A stretch of 19,089 nucleotides of DNA from an uncultured Amaricoccus sp. (GTDB taxonomy: Bacteria; Pseudomonadota; Alphaproteobacteria; Rhodobacterales; Rhodobacteraceae), in assembly GCF_937891315.1 (NCBI RefSeq), contig NZ_CALAGI010000170.1, positions 1-19,089 on the forward strand. Reading direction: 5' to 3'. This document shows positions 1-9,740 of this stretch, piece after piece; within the stretch, counting starts at the first letter, position 1; each line of letters begins with the position of its first letter. Both the position numbers and the translations under genes were made by a program. The notes under the pieces were generated by a model. It saw only the letters and a program-made list of their open reading frames with translations, ran no database searches and was not told where the DNA came from.

Positions 1-544
1 GCCCCTGGCTCCAGAAGAACACCGCGTAACGCGACAGGAGCGCGAAGACCGAGCCGACCATGCAAAGCACCGCCGCCAGATCGGCCGCCTTGTCCGGCTC
101 GTCGATCGCCTCCCAGAGCGCGATATAGCCGAGATAGAACAAGAAGAGGATGAAGAACGAGGTCAGCCGCGGATCCCAGGCCCACCAGGTTCCCCACATC
201 GGCTCGCCCCAGATCGCCCCGGTCAGCAGTGCTACGACGGTCATCGTCGCCCCGACCGGGCCGGCGGCGCGGGCGGCGAGGGCGGAGACATGGTGGCGCC
301 GGATGAACCAGATCAGCGAGGCGATCAGCATCATCAGCCAGGCGTTGATGGCGATCAGCGCGGCCGGCACGTGGATGAACAGGACCTTGACCGTCGCCCC
401 CTGCTGATAATCATCGGGCGTCAGGAAGAAACCCCAGACCAGTCCGACCCCGAGCGTCAGGCCGGTCAATGCCCAGCACCAGGGCATGACCGCGCCGGAG
501 AGACGCATGAATTCGGACGGATTGGCGTATCTCCAGAGCGACAT
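1..544 (-). CDS. ccmC: Heme exporter protein CcmC, C-terminally truncated by the window edge
   Basis: CcmC is an inner-membrane protein of cytochrome c maturation system I. It binds heme on the periplasmic side and delivers it to CcmE, together with CcmA, CcmB and CcmD. The 181 residues visible contain several hydrophobic helices, the family's tryptophan-rich WGTWWAWDPR motif at residues 117-126, and a conserved histidine (H58 in IHVP) that matches the first heme-ligand histidine of the family. The second histidine loop should lie just beyond the left edge, where the gene continues. The ATG at 544 is the only reasonable start, because an in-frame TAG lies four codons upstream. There is no clear Shine-Dalgarno; instead a CATGTC/GACATG inverted repeat sits immediately upstream. 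The gene is normally adjacent to ccmB, but here about 940 bp intervene. Identification is certain; the 3' end is unseen. Confidence 0.95.
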   Translation of the reverse strand, partial: MSLWRYANPSEFMRLSGAVMPWCWALTGLTLGVGLVWGFFLTPDDYQQGATVKVLFIHVPAALIAINAWLMMLIASLIWFIRRHHVSALAARAAGPVGATMTVVALLTGAIWGEPMWGTWWAWDPRLTSFFILFLFYLGYIALWEAIDEPDKAADLAAVLCMVGSVFALLSRYAVFFWSQG

Positions 545-548
545 GGCG

Positions 549-563
549 CATGTCTAGGACATG
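549..563. repeat. Inverted repeat just upstream of the ccmC start
   Basis: CATGTC (549-554) and GACATG (558-563) are perfect 6-bp arms around a 3-nt centre. In ccmC mRNA this could form a small hairpin ending 5 nt before the ATG, which would occupy the ribosome-binding region. The repeat is seen directly; a role in translation is inferred and weak. Confidence 0.4.
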
Positions 564-730
564 ACGGATCGCGCCCGCAAGGCCGCCCGGGTCGCGACCA
601 TGGCAATGCGCACAACAACATTTTGTGGGCGCCTCAACCAGTCCCGTCACGGGTGTTATCGAAATTCTGGTGTCGAATACAGTTAAAACTGGTCGAATTG
701 TTCCGCCATTTTCTCGAATGAGATTTTGGT

Positions 731-850
731 ATGCTTGACGTGAGTCTGGTATTGAGGCTTGTATTCGTGGCGCTGGTAAGTCTGATTTCGGTCCTGATCA
801 TCGGGGAGAAGGCGGGCGAAGCCCAGCAATGCAACCCAAGCGTCCAATGA
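731..850 (+). CDS. Possible 39-residue membrane or secreted peptide
   Basis: This ORF starts with ATG at 731 and ends with TGA at 848-850. It encodes a short N-terminus, a strongly hydrophobic segment at about residues 6-24 (LVLRLVFVALVSLISVLII), and a hydrophilic tail with an A-rich QQCNP stretch carrying a single cysteine. The pattern resembles a signal peptide or single-pass membrane peptide, or the surviving N-terminus of a secreted protein whose body was lost. No good Shine-Dalgarno is visible, only GAG about 8-10 nt upstream. I do not recognise a family. It lies in an A/T-richer patch next to a transposase remnant, so it may be acquired DNA or a chance ORF. Confidence 0.3.
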   Translation: MLDVSLVLRLVFVALVSLISVLIIGEKAGEAQQCNPSVQ

Positions 851-1124
851 TCAACTGGTGTTTGAATCCGACGGGGGCAGGTCACAAATCTTGGCCGCGC
901 TTCGCGTTGGAGCGCTTCCCGCCCGTTCGGAATCGTCTGGGGTTTCCTTGAGTGAGGTTGTCTGATTCCCGTCGCCGGTGCGGATCGGGATGAGAAGATG
1001 GGTAAACCCTCTGTCGATGGACTGGAGAGCGCGGGCATTGTCGGCGGTCGATGCGGGGTTGAGCCGCCGAGGCACGACACGCGGAGGTGATGGCGGTCTT
1101 CGAGGCGGAGCGGGACCAGAGGCT

Positions 1125-1414
1125 CGATGGCTCAAAGCCCGTGTCGCGCCGATCCTCGCGCCCACCCTTCGGCCCGGCGATACGGTGATCATGGACAGCC
1201 TTTCCAGCCACAAGCGCGGCTCGGGTTTCTCCCGCCCTACAGGCCCGATTTCAATCCGATCGAGATCGCCTTTGCAAAGCTGAAGCCCCTGCCGCGCAAG
1301 GCGGCGGAGCGAAGCGCCGACGGGCTCCGGAAAACCGTCGGGCGCCTCGTCGATATCTCCACTCCACAGGAATGCGCCAACTACTTCGCAGCCGCGGGAT
1401 ATGATGCGGATTGA
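1125..1414 (+). pseudogene. IS630-family transposase remnant (C-terminal DDE part, frameshifted)
   Basis: The C-terminal half of an IS630/DDE_3 transposase is readable in two frames. Frame one (about 1128-1214) reads LAPTLRPGDTVIMDSLSSHK, which contains the second catalytic aspartate. From about 1214 the match continues in another frame as LGFLPPYRPDFNPIE and onward to QECANYFAAAGYD, with the final catalytic glutamate in NPIE and a stop at 1412-1414. In intact relatives roughly a dozen codons separate SSHK from the LLFLPPY segment. Their absence plus the frame change indicates an internal deletion. The N-terminal helix-turn-helix and first aspartate are not recognisable upstream. It cannot encode an active enzyme and lies in the ccmB-ccmC spacer. 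Family identity is confident; exact limits are not. Confidence 0.85.
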
Positions 1415-1486
1415 TCGGGAAGCGCGCAAACGCGGCGACATCGTCGTTGGTTGTCAAAAGCGTGACCCAGCATCCACGCGTGGGAT

Positions 1487-2149
1487 TCATCGCAATGCGA
1501 TCCGCAGGGCGGCGGCGGCGGCGTAGGGGCCGAGAGCCAGGATGAACAGCGTCAGCCCGCCGAGCAGGGTCAGCGCGCTCCAGGCGTCGCGCTCGCCGGC
1601 GGCGATCACGGCGCGGGCGCCGAAGATCAGCGTCGGGATGCAGAGCGGTAGCACCAGAAGCGACAGCAGAAGCCCGCCCCGGCGCACGCCGACGGTCAGG
1701 GCGGCGCCGATCGCGCCCAGAAAGCTCAGCGCCGGCGTGCCGATCGCGAGGCTCGCCACCAGCCAGGGATAGGCCGGCGCCGGCAGTTGCAGCGCCAGCG
1801 CGAGCAGGGGTGCCACCACGGTCAGCGGCAGTCCGGTGGTCAGCCAGTGCGCCAACGCCTTCAGCGCCACCAGCGCTTCGAGCGGCAGCGGCGACAGGGC
1901 GAGGATATCGAGCGAGCCGTCCTCGAAATCCGCCTGGAACAGCCGGTCGAGCGACAGCAGGCTGGCGAGCAGCGCGCCGATCCACAGCGTCCCCGGCGCC
2001 ACCGGCGCCAGACGCCCGGGCTCCGGCCCGATCCCGAGCGGTACCAGCAGCCCGACCATCAGGAAGAAGGCGAGGCCGAGCCCGGCCCCGCCGCCGGAAC
2101 GCAGCGCGAGCCGCAGCTCGCGCGCGAGCACGGCGCCGGCGACGCTCAC
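1487..2149 (-). CDS. ccmB: Heme exporter permease CcmB
   Basis: CcmB is the integral membrane subunit of the CcmAB(CD) ABC-type complex, which releases holo-CcmE from CcmC during cytochrome c maturation. The 220-residue product has the family's usual length. Its N-terminus (ARELRLALRSGG) is followed by about six hydrophobic segments and the characteristic LFQADFEDGSLD and LSPLPLEALVALKALAHW stretches in the cytoplasmic loop region. Its ATG overlaps the ccmA stop as ATGA (4 bp), which implies translational coupling and one transcript. Downstream, ccmC does not follow directly, so ccmB now ends next to the transposase remnant. Identification is by family resemblance and operon position. Confidence 0.95.
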   Translation of the reverse strand: MSVAGAVLARELRLALRSGGGAGLGLAFFLMVGLLVPLGIGPEPGRLAPVAPGTLWIGALLASLLSLDRLFQADFEDGSLDILALSPLPLEALVALKALAHWLTTGLPLTVVAPLLALALQLPAPAYPWLVASLAIGTPALSFLGAIGAALTVGVRRGGLLLSLLVLPLCIPTLIFGARAVIAAGERDAWSALTLLGGLTLFILALGPYAAAAALRIALR

Positions 2150-2799
2150 CAGTTCCCCGTGAGGAAAGGGTCCGCTCCGGCGGCGCGGGTCGCGGTGGGC
2201 GCGGTCAGTTCCAGCGCGGGCGTCGGCCCGAGCCCCAGTTCCACATGCGTCGCGATGATCGCGAGGCCGCCACCGGCGAGATGCGCGCGCACCACATCGG
2301 CGAAGCGCGCGACCGCGCCCCTGTCGAGCGAGACCGTCGGTTCGTCGAGCAGCCAGAGCCGCCGCCGTGCGACAAGCAGCCGCGCGAGCCCCAGCCGCCG
2401 TTTCTGGCCGGCCGAGCAGACATGCGCCGGCTGGTCCGCGATCGCCTCGAGCCCGAAGGCGGCGAGCGCCCCGTCGATGGCGCCGCCACCGGACAGGGCC
2501 GCCCAGAACCGCAGGTTCTCGGCCACCGTCAGCGATGCCTTGATCGCGTCGAGATGGCCGGCATAGGCCAGCCGCTCGGCATAGGCGTCGGGGTCATCGG
2601 CCAGTGTGACATCGTCGAGCGTCACCGTCCCCGCCGCCGGTGCCAGCAGCCCGGCGAGCGCCCGGAGCAGCGTCGATTTTCCCGCGCCGTTCGGCCCCCG
2701 GAGCAGCAGCGCGGCGCCGTCCCCGACCGTGAAGCCAAGGCCGCGCAGCACCGGTCGTCCGGCACGCAGGCACGAGAGGTCGGAGACGGTCAGGCCCAT
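2146..2799 (-). CDS. ccmA: Heme exporter ATP-binding protein CcmA
   Basis: This is the cytoplasmic ATPase of the Ccm complex, which powers release of heme-loaded CcmE. The 217-residue protein has a Walker A motif GPNGAGKST at 35-43, an ABC signature variant SAGQKRR near 129-135, and Walker B RLWLLDEP at about 147-154 followed by a D-loop (SLD). A distal H-loop histidine is visible in IIATHVE. The SAGQ form of the signature is usual for CcmA, which helps separate it from other ABC ATPases. The gene is divergent from acnA across a 194-bp intergenic region and overlaps ccmB by 4 bp. No strong Shine-Dalgarno is visible before the ATG at 2799, although the length and N-terminus fit the family. Confidence 0.96.
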   Translation of the reverse strand: MGLTVSDLSCLRAGRPVLRGLGFTVGDGAALLLRGPNGAGKSTLLRALAGLLAPAAGTVTLDDVTLADDPDAYAERLAYAGHLDAIKASLTVAENLRFWAALSGGGAIDGALAAFGLEAIADQPAHVCSAGQKRRLGLARLLVARRRLWLLDEPTVSLDRGAVARFADVVRAHLAGGGLAIIATHVELGLGPTPALELTAPTATRAAGADPFLTGNW

Positions 2800-2993
2800 G
2801 GTCGCGCTTTAGCCGAACCGCGGCCATGGGGGAAGGCCGACCGAAATCGAGGGTGAAACGCGCTCGGCTCAGGGCATCAAGATCTTGTGTATACCACTGT
2901 ACTCCGTTCGCGGTCGCGACCCTTGCGAGGTGCGAGAACATGCTCCATATCAAGTGTCAGCTCATTCCGTCCCAGCACTCGCCCGGAGGTCCG

Positions 2994-5750
<2,757 letters not shown>

Positions 5751-5868
5751 GCGGCCGATCCCAAGGCGCCGCGCGCGCGGCCTCCGAATGCGCGCGCTCT
5801 CGAATGCTTGACTCGCATCGTGCTTGGGCTTGGCCTTATCTGTGGCCCACGCCGCCCCGAGGACCGAG

Positions 5869-6579
5869 ATGAATATCGCCCCGATCGTTCTGTCGCCGAT
5901 CGTTCTGTCACTGTCGATTCTCCTGGTCCCCCGCGGCGCGGAGGCGCAGAGCCCGGTGGTGCTCGAGCTCTTCACCAGCCAGGGCTGCTCCTCCTGCCCG
6001 CCCGCCGACGAACTGCTGACGGAGCTCTCCCAGATCGACGGGGTGATCGCGCTGGCGCTGCATGTCGACTACTGGGACTATTTCGGCTGGAAGGATACCT
6101 TCGGCGACAAGGCCTATACCAAGAGGCAGAAGACCTATGCCCGCGCGCTGCGCCAGCGGACGCTGTTCACGCCGCAGATGATCGTGCAGGGCGAGGAGAT
6201 GGTGGTCGGCCGCGACGCGGCGACGATCTTCGACCGCATCGCCGAGCATCGCTCGCAGCCCGCGCCGGTCGATCTCGGCATCTCGCGCGACGGCGATGTA
6301 TTGAAGGTGGAACTTGCGCCGCGGGTCCTCGGCATCGGCCCGGCCGATGTGCAGGTGGTGGAATTCACCCCGACCGACGAGGTGCTGATCGAGGGGGGTG
6401 AGAACGCCGGCAAGTCGATCACCTACACCAACGTCGTGACCAACTGGCAGGTCGTTGGCCGCTGGGACGGCGCTACCGCGACCGAGCTCAGCATCGAGGA
6501 CGTTGGCAAGGGACCGCTCGCCGTCATCGTCCAGGAAGCCTCCCAGGGCCAGATCCTGAACGCCGCCAAACTCCCCTGA
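5869..6579 (+). CDS. DUF1223 thioredoxin-fold secreted protein
   Basis: This 236-residue protein has an N-terminal signal peptide (hydrophobic core about residues 5-21, likely cleavage after AEA at 24-26), so it is probably exported. The mature part starts with the DUF1223 hallmark LELFTSQGCSSCPPAD, a CxxC pair at C40/C43 in a thioredoxin-like fold. It then shows HVDYWDYFGWKD and the TPQMIVQGEEMVVGRD segment, also typical. The family's substrate is not known; the CxxC suggests a redox role, which is inference. An in-frame TTG lies 15 codons upstream, but ATG 5869 has GAGGA at 5859-5863 with 5-nt spacing and gives the better signal peptide. The signal peptide contains a 15-bp tandem duplication encoding PIVLS twice. 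Confidence 0.88.
   Translation: MNIAPIVLSPIVLSLSILLVPRGAEAQSPVVLELFTSQGCSSCPPADELLTELSQIDGVIALALHVDYWDYFGWKDTFGDKAYTKRQKTYARALRQRTLFTPQMIVQGEEMVVGRDAATIFDRIAEHRSQPAPVDLGISRDGDVLKVELAPRVLGIGPADVQVVEFTPTDEVLIEGGENAGKSITYTNVVTNWQVVGRWDGATATELSIEDVGKGPLAVIVQEASQGQILNAAKLP
5881..5910. repeat. 15-bp tandem repeat in the DUF1223 signal peptide
   Basis: CCGATCGTTCTGTCG is followed directly by the same 15 bases with one change at the end, encoding PIVLS twice. It extends the hydrophobic core of the signal peptide in frame. Confidence 0.75.
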
Positions 6580-6708
6580 TCCTGACGCGCCCCGCGGGGT
6601 CGAGCGAGCGCGGATTCGGGTCGCCGGGTCGCCGACGCAACTCCACTGATGTCGGGGAAGTCGGAGGTCGGCTAGGCTCGCGACCGTCGTTCGCCAACGG
6701 AGGTCACC

Positions 6709-7344
6709 ATGACGTACGCCACCAGGGAGCTTCTGGATGTTCTCTACCATGTCGCGATCATCGTGGAGGCCATGACGGCGGCGCTGGTCGCCGGACGGCG
6801 CAGCATGGACTGGGCCGGGGTCTGCCTGCTCGGCTGCGTGACGGCCCTCGGGGGCGGGACGGTCCGCGACCTGTTGCTGGACCATCATCCGCTGTCCTGG
6901 GTCGCCCATCCGCATTATCTCGTCGTCGCGGGCGGCGCCGCGCTCGCCACGATCGCGATGGCGCGCTTCGTGCACCGCTTGCGGCGCGTCTTCCTGTTCC
7001 TCGACGCCGTGGGTCTCGTGCTCTTCACGGTGATCGGCTGCGACATCGCCCTCGGTCTCGGGTTGCCGGTCATCGTGGTGGTCGCGGCGGGCCTCGTCAC
7101 GGGCTGCGCCGGCGGTGTCCTGCGCGACGTGCTCTGCGCCGAGATTCCGCTTCTGTTCCGGGCGGAGCTCTATGCCACGGTTTCGGTGCTCACCTCGGCG
7201 GTCTATCTCGCGGGTCGCCAGACCGCCATGCCGTCCGACTTCGCGCTGATCGCGGCGATGGTCTGCGGCCTGACGCTTCGTCTGCTGGCGCTGCGCCACG
7301 GCTGGAGCATGCCGAAGTTCATCTATGGCCACGATCTGCACTGA
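6709..7344 (+). CDS. YicG/UPF0126 family membrane protein (bacterial TRIC-like)
   Basis: This 211-residue polytopic membrane protein is built of two repeats, as in UPF0126/YicG proteins. Bacterial members are related to trimeric intracellular cation channels, and some have been linked to glycine uptake. The repeat signatures are GGGTVRDLLL at 48-57 and GGVLRDVLC at 135-143. LDAVGLVLFTVIG at 98-110 marks the start of the second half. About seven hydrophobic segments are visible. The ATG at 6709 follows GGAGGT with 5-nt spacing, a strong ribosome-binding site. It is convergent with the lpxL-like gene, and only 14 bp separate the two stops. The transported substrate cannot be read from the sequence. 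Confidence 0.9.
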   Translation: MTYATRELLDVLYHVAIIVEAMTAALVAGRRSMDWAGVCLLGCVTALGGGTVRDLLLDHHPLSWVAHPHYLVVAGGAALATIAMARFVHRLRRVFLFLDAVGLVLFTVIGCDIALGLGLPVIVVVAAGLVTGCAGGVLRDVLCAEIPLLFRAELYATVSVLTSAVYLAGRQTAMPSDFALIAAMVCGLTLRLLALRHGWSMPKFIYGHDLH

Positions 7345-7362
7345 CCGCTCGCGGGCGGTCAG
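7341..7362. terminator. Hairpin shared by two convergent genes, containing both stop codons
   Basis: CTGACCGC (7341-7348) and GCGGTCAG (7355-7362) are perfect 8-bp arms with a 6-nt loop. The TGA of the TRIC-like gene is in the left arm, and the complementary TCA (TGA of the acyltransferase gene) is in the right arm. No T-run follows in either direction, so this may be a bidirectional transcript-end stabiliser rather than a classic intrinsic terminator. Confidence 0.5.
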
Positions 7363-8231
7363 AACGTCTTCACCCACCGCCGATGCAGCCAGAAATACTG
7401 CTCTGGCGTGGCACGGACGCGGGTGGCGAGGCTGTTCGCCGCGGCTTGCGTCATTTCCTCGGCCGTGCCGGGCGGGATCGCCGCCTCGAACTCGACGATG
7501 ACACGCAGCCCGTCGGGCGCCCGCGTGCCATAGACCGGGATCATCGGCAGGTCGTATTTGCGGGCGAGGTCGGCGATCATGGTGCCCGACGGCGCCGGCT
7601 GGCCAAGAAAGTCGATCTCGACCCCGCGCTTGGTATACTGGTCGAGCAGTACCGCCATCACCCCGCCGTCCCGGACATGCCGTATCAGCTCGCGCAAGCC
7701 GCCGCCATCGCGGCCGACCACCGGCTTGCCGCCCGCCTCGACGCAGGCGAGATAGTCGCGATCGAGATAGGGGTTCTTCACCGGCCGGATCATGGCGCCG
7801 GCCTCGATCCCCTCGGCCATCAGCGCGGCGCGTACCGCCTCCCACTGGCCGAAATGGCCGGAGACGAGAAAAGCGCCCTTGCCCGCCGCCCGCGCCGCCC
7901 GGAGCGCCTCCCAACCCGGGCCGGTCGGGCCGGTCCAGTCGTGGCGGCGCTGGAAGTCGCGGCGGGTCATCACCTCGATCATGGTACGGCCGAAACTGTC
8001 GGCCATGCCGTCGCGGACGCGGCGCCGTTCGACCGCGTCCATATCGGGGAAGATCAGCCGCAGATTGCCCTCGACCCGTGCGCGGAGCGAAGGGACCGCC
8101 GTGACGACGGTCCGCGTCAGCCAGCTCGCGAGCGCGAGGCGCGGGCGGACGGGCAGGGCGCGCGCGAGGCCGAGGAGCGCCGCCTGCGGCAGCCATGCGA
8201 CAAAGCTCGCGGCGCGGCTCTTTTTCGCCAT
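7359..8231 (-). CDS. LpxL/HtrB-family lipid A acyltransferase
   Basis: The family transfers an acyl chain from acyl-ACP to a Kdo-lipid A precursor at the cytoplasmic face of the inner membrane. The 290-residue product has a hydrophobic N-terminal region (about 8-28) and the catalytic H-X4-E motif as H126...E131 (GHFGQWE). Downstream are the conserved IRPVKNPYLDR, VLLDQY, the FLG-PAPSGT loop, and a C-terminal PEQYFWLHRRW. The frame stays open upstream into the neighbouring gene, but ATG 8231 begins a normal-length family member and overlaps the MATE stop by one base (TGATG), which implies coupled translation. Which acyl chain or position it serves (LpxL, LpxM or LpxP type) cannot be told, so no symbol is given. 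Confidence 0.9.
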   Translation of the reverse strand: MAKKSRAASFVAWLPQAALLGLARALPVRPRLALASWLTRTVVTAVPSLRARVEGNLRLIFPDMDAVERRRVRDGMADSFGRTMIEVMTRRDFQRRHDWTGPTGPGWEALRAARAAGKGAFLVSGHFGQWEAVRAALMAEGIEAGAMIRPVKNPYLDRDYLACVEAGGKPVVGRDGGGLRELIRHVRDGGVMAVLLDQYTKRGVEIDFLGQPAPSGTMIADLARKYDLPMIPVYGTRAPDGLRVIVEFEAAIPPGTAEEMTQAAANSLATRVRATPEQYFWLHRRWVKTF

Positions 8232-9598
8232 CAGCCGAGCCGCGAGACGAGCAGGCGGAACCGGTAGCCGAGCAGGACCACCGCCGTCGCGCAGCCGATG
8301 CCGGTGCCGAAGAAAAGCCCGGCCTCGGCCAGCGGCGTGCGGAAGGCGAGGATCAGGCTGACCGGAATCATCACGCAGAAGAAGGCGAGGAAGAAGGCGA
8401 GGGTGGTGCCCCAGGAATCGCCCATCGCCCGGTTCGCCTGTCCGAGCACGACCTGCCCCGCGTCGAACACCATGGTGACGGCCAGGATGGCGATCAGTGG
8501 CGCGGCGCGGGTGATGAGCGCGGGGTCCGAGCTGTAGAAACCGACGACGCTCGGCGCGATGGCGAGGAGGCCAAGGCCGATGGCGCCGATCACCACCACC
8601 GTGGCCGCGAGCCCGGCGAGGCCCGAGAAGATCGCCTCGGCCGCGTCGCCCCTGCCCGCGGCCCGCCCGACTTGTACCGAGGTTGCCACGGACAGGCCGA
8701 GTGCCACCATGAACACCGTTGATTCGACATTGTGCAGGATGCTGTAGGCGGTGAGGGCGCCGGTGCCGAGCAGACCGGCCGCCTGCGACAGCGAGGCGAA
8801 GGCGACCGTCTCGAAGAAATAGGCGGCGCCGCCGGCGAAGCCGATGCGCCGCATCTCGGCGCCCGCGATCCGCCCGCCCGGTCCCCAGAAGCCGAAGAAC
8901 CGGCCGCGCCACGGATCGAACTCGGGCAGCCGCAGCAGCCAGACCAGCAGCCCCGCGGCCATCAGGAAGCGCGCGATGGTGCCGGCGAGCGCCGCGCCCT
9001 CGGCACCCATCGCCGGCAGGCCGAAACCGCCACCGATCAACAGCCGGCAAAGCAGGAAATTCACCACATTGGCGGCGATCATGACGACGAGCCCGGGCTT
9101 GGTCCGCGCCGTTCCCTCAAGATAGAAACTCCCGGCGACGAAGACGATCTGAAAGAGCGCGCCGGGTGCCAGCATCCGCGCGACCGATCCCGCGCCGGAG
9201 GCCAGCGCCGGCTCGTGCCCGATGGCGAAGAGCAGGGTCTCCGATCCGAAGACGAGCAGCGTTGCGACGCCGCCGACCACCACGGACCAGCGCAGGCCGC
9301 GAAGGGCGATGGCTGGCAGGTCGGGGTCTCGCGACCCCATCTCGCGCGAGGCTGACGAGATCACGCCGACCATGCAGCCGACGCCGGTGACGAGCAGAGG
9401 AAAAAACACCGCCGAACCGAGGGACAACTTGGCAAGCTCGAAGGTGTCGTGCTGGCCCACCATCATGACCCCGACCAGCGTCATGATCAGGATACCGGCG
9501 CGGCTGAGCACCACCGGCCAGGCGAGCAGGAACAGCGCCTGCCAGTGACGCAGCAGCTTCGGCACGAAGCCGACGGGCGCGGAGTCGGCAAAAGTCAT
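8231..9598 (-). CDS. MATE family efflux transporter
   Basis: This 455-residue, very hydrophobic protein has about 12 transmembrane segments in two homologous halves, as in multidrug and toxic compound extrusion transporters driven by H+ or Na+ gradients. Recognisable elements are LAWPVVLSRAGILIMTLVGVMMVG at the N-terminus (TM1 and start of TM2), LEGTARTKPGLVVMIAANVVNFLLC in the first half, and LGLSVATSVQVGRAAGRGD with GQVVLGQANRAMGDSWG in the second. The ATG at 9598 gives a normal start, though no clear Shine-Dalgarno precedes it. It lies 142 bp downstream of infC and is translationally coupled to the lipid A acyltransferase gene. The substrate is unknown; pairing with an envelope gene could suggest an envelope-related substrate, but that is speculation. 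Confidence 0.92.
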   Translation of the reverse strand: MTFADSAPVGFVPKLLRHWQALFLLAWPVVLSRAGILIMTLVGVMMVGQHDTFELAKLSLGSAVFFPLLVTGVGCMVGVISSASREMGSRDPDLPAIALRGLRWSVVVGGVATLLVFGSETLLFAIGHEPALASGAGSVARMLAPGALFQIVFVAGSFYLEGTARTKPGLVVMIAANVVNFLLCRLLIGGGFGLPAMGAEGAALAGTIARFLMAAGLLVWLLRLPEFDPWRGRFFGFWGPGGRIAGAEMRRIGFAGGAAYFFETVAFASLSQAAGLLGTGALTAYSILHNVESTVFMVALGLSVATSVQVGRAAGRGDAAEAIFSGLAGLAATVVVIGAIGLGLLAIAPSVVGFYSSDPALITRAAPLIAILAVTMVFDAGQVVLGQANRAMGDSWGTTLAFFLAFFCVMIPVSLILAFRTPLAEAGLFFGTGIGCATAVVLLGYRFRLLVSRLG

Positions 9599-9696
9599 CG
9601 CCCGGCCGCCGCCCCGGCGCCCACCGAACGAAACTGGCGAGGCATTTTCCGAACTCCCGGGTCAATCCGGCGCGGGCCGGTCCGGGCCGTCGCGCC

Positions 9697-9718
9697 CGGG
9701 GCGTTGTCACACGCCCCG
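9697..9718 (-). terminator. Hairpin downstream of infC
   Basis: CGGGGCGT (9697-9704) and ACGCCCCG (9711-9718) are perfect 8-bp GC-rich arms around a 6-nt loop, 23 nt beyond the infC stop. No U-tract follows on the infC strand, so it may be a weak terminator or a 3' stabilising structure. The MATE gene starts about 100 nt further on. Confidence 0.45.
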
Positions 9719-9740
9719 ATTTCCTAGGGCGCGCGGGATT

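Larger units (their letters stand above)
545..1486. other. Long ccmB-ccmC spacer with decayed mobile DNA
   Basis: About 940 bp separate ccmB from ccmC, genes usually abutting in alphaproteobacterial ccm operons. The stretch at about 640-770 is visibly richer in A/T than the surrounding coding DNA and repeats TCGAAT three times. It also holds CAGTT-aa-AACTG at 680-691 and a possible 39-codon ORF at 731-850. Positions 1125-1414 hold an IS630-type transposase remnant on the plus strand, opposite to ccm transcription. I can assign nothing in 851-1124. No terminal inverted repeats or target duplication could be recognised, so the limits of the inserted DNA are unknown. Confidence 0.7.

Noticed and set aside
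1090..1188. 32-codon ORF with a good GGAGGT upstream in the ccmB-ccmC spacer
   Set aside because: It overlaps the transposase remnant in another frame, and its Arg/Pro/Ser-rich product looks like a shadow of the element.
2880..2970. Promoter for acnA (TTGCGA with CATATC 17 nt downstream)
   Set aside because: The -10 matches only three of six positions, so it is not strong enough to call.
2826..2993. N-terminal extension of acnA to 2826
   Set aside because: The extra 56 residues do not resemble aconitase, and a strong GGAGGT precedes ATG 2994.
7359..9050. A single 563-codon minus-strand gene joining the acyltransferase to upstream sequence
   Set aside because: The upstream half is out of frame with the MATE gene that occupies it. 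Family length and the TGATG overlap place the acyltransferase start at 8231.
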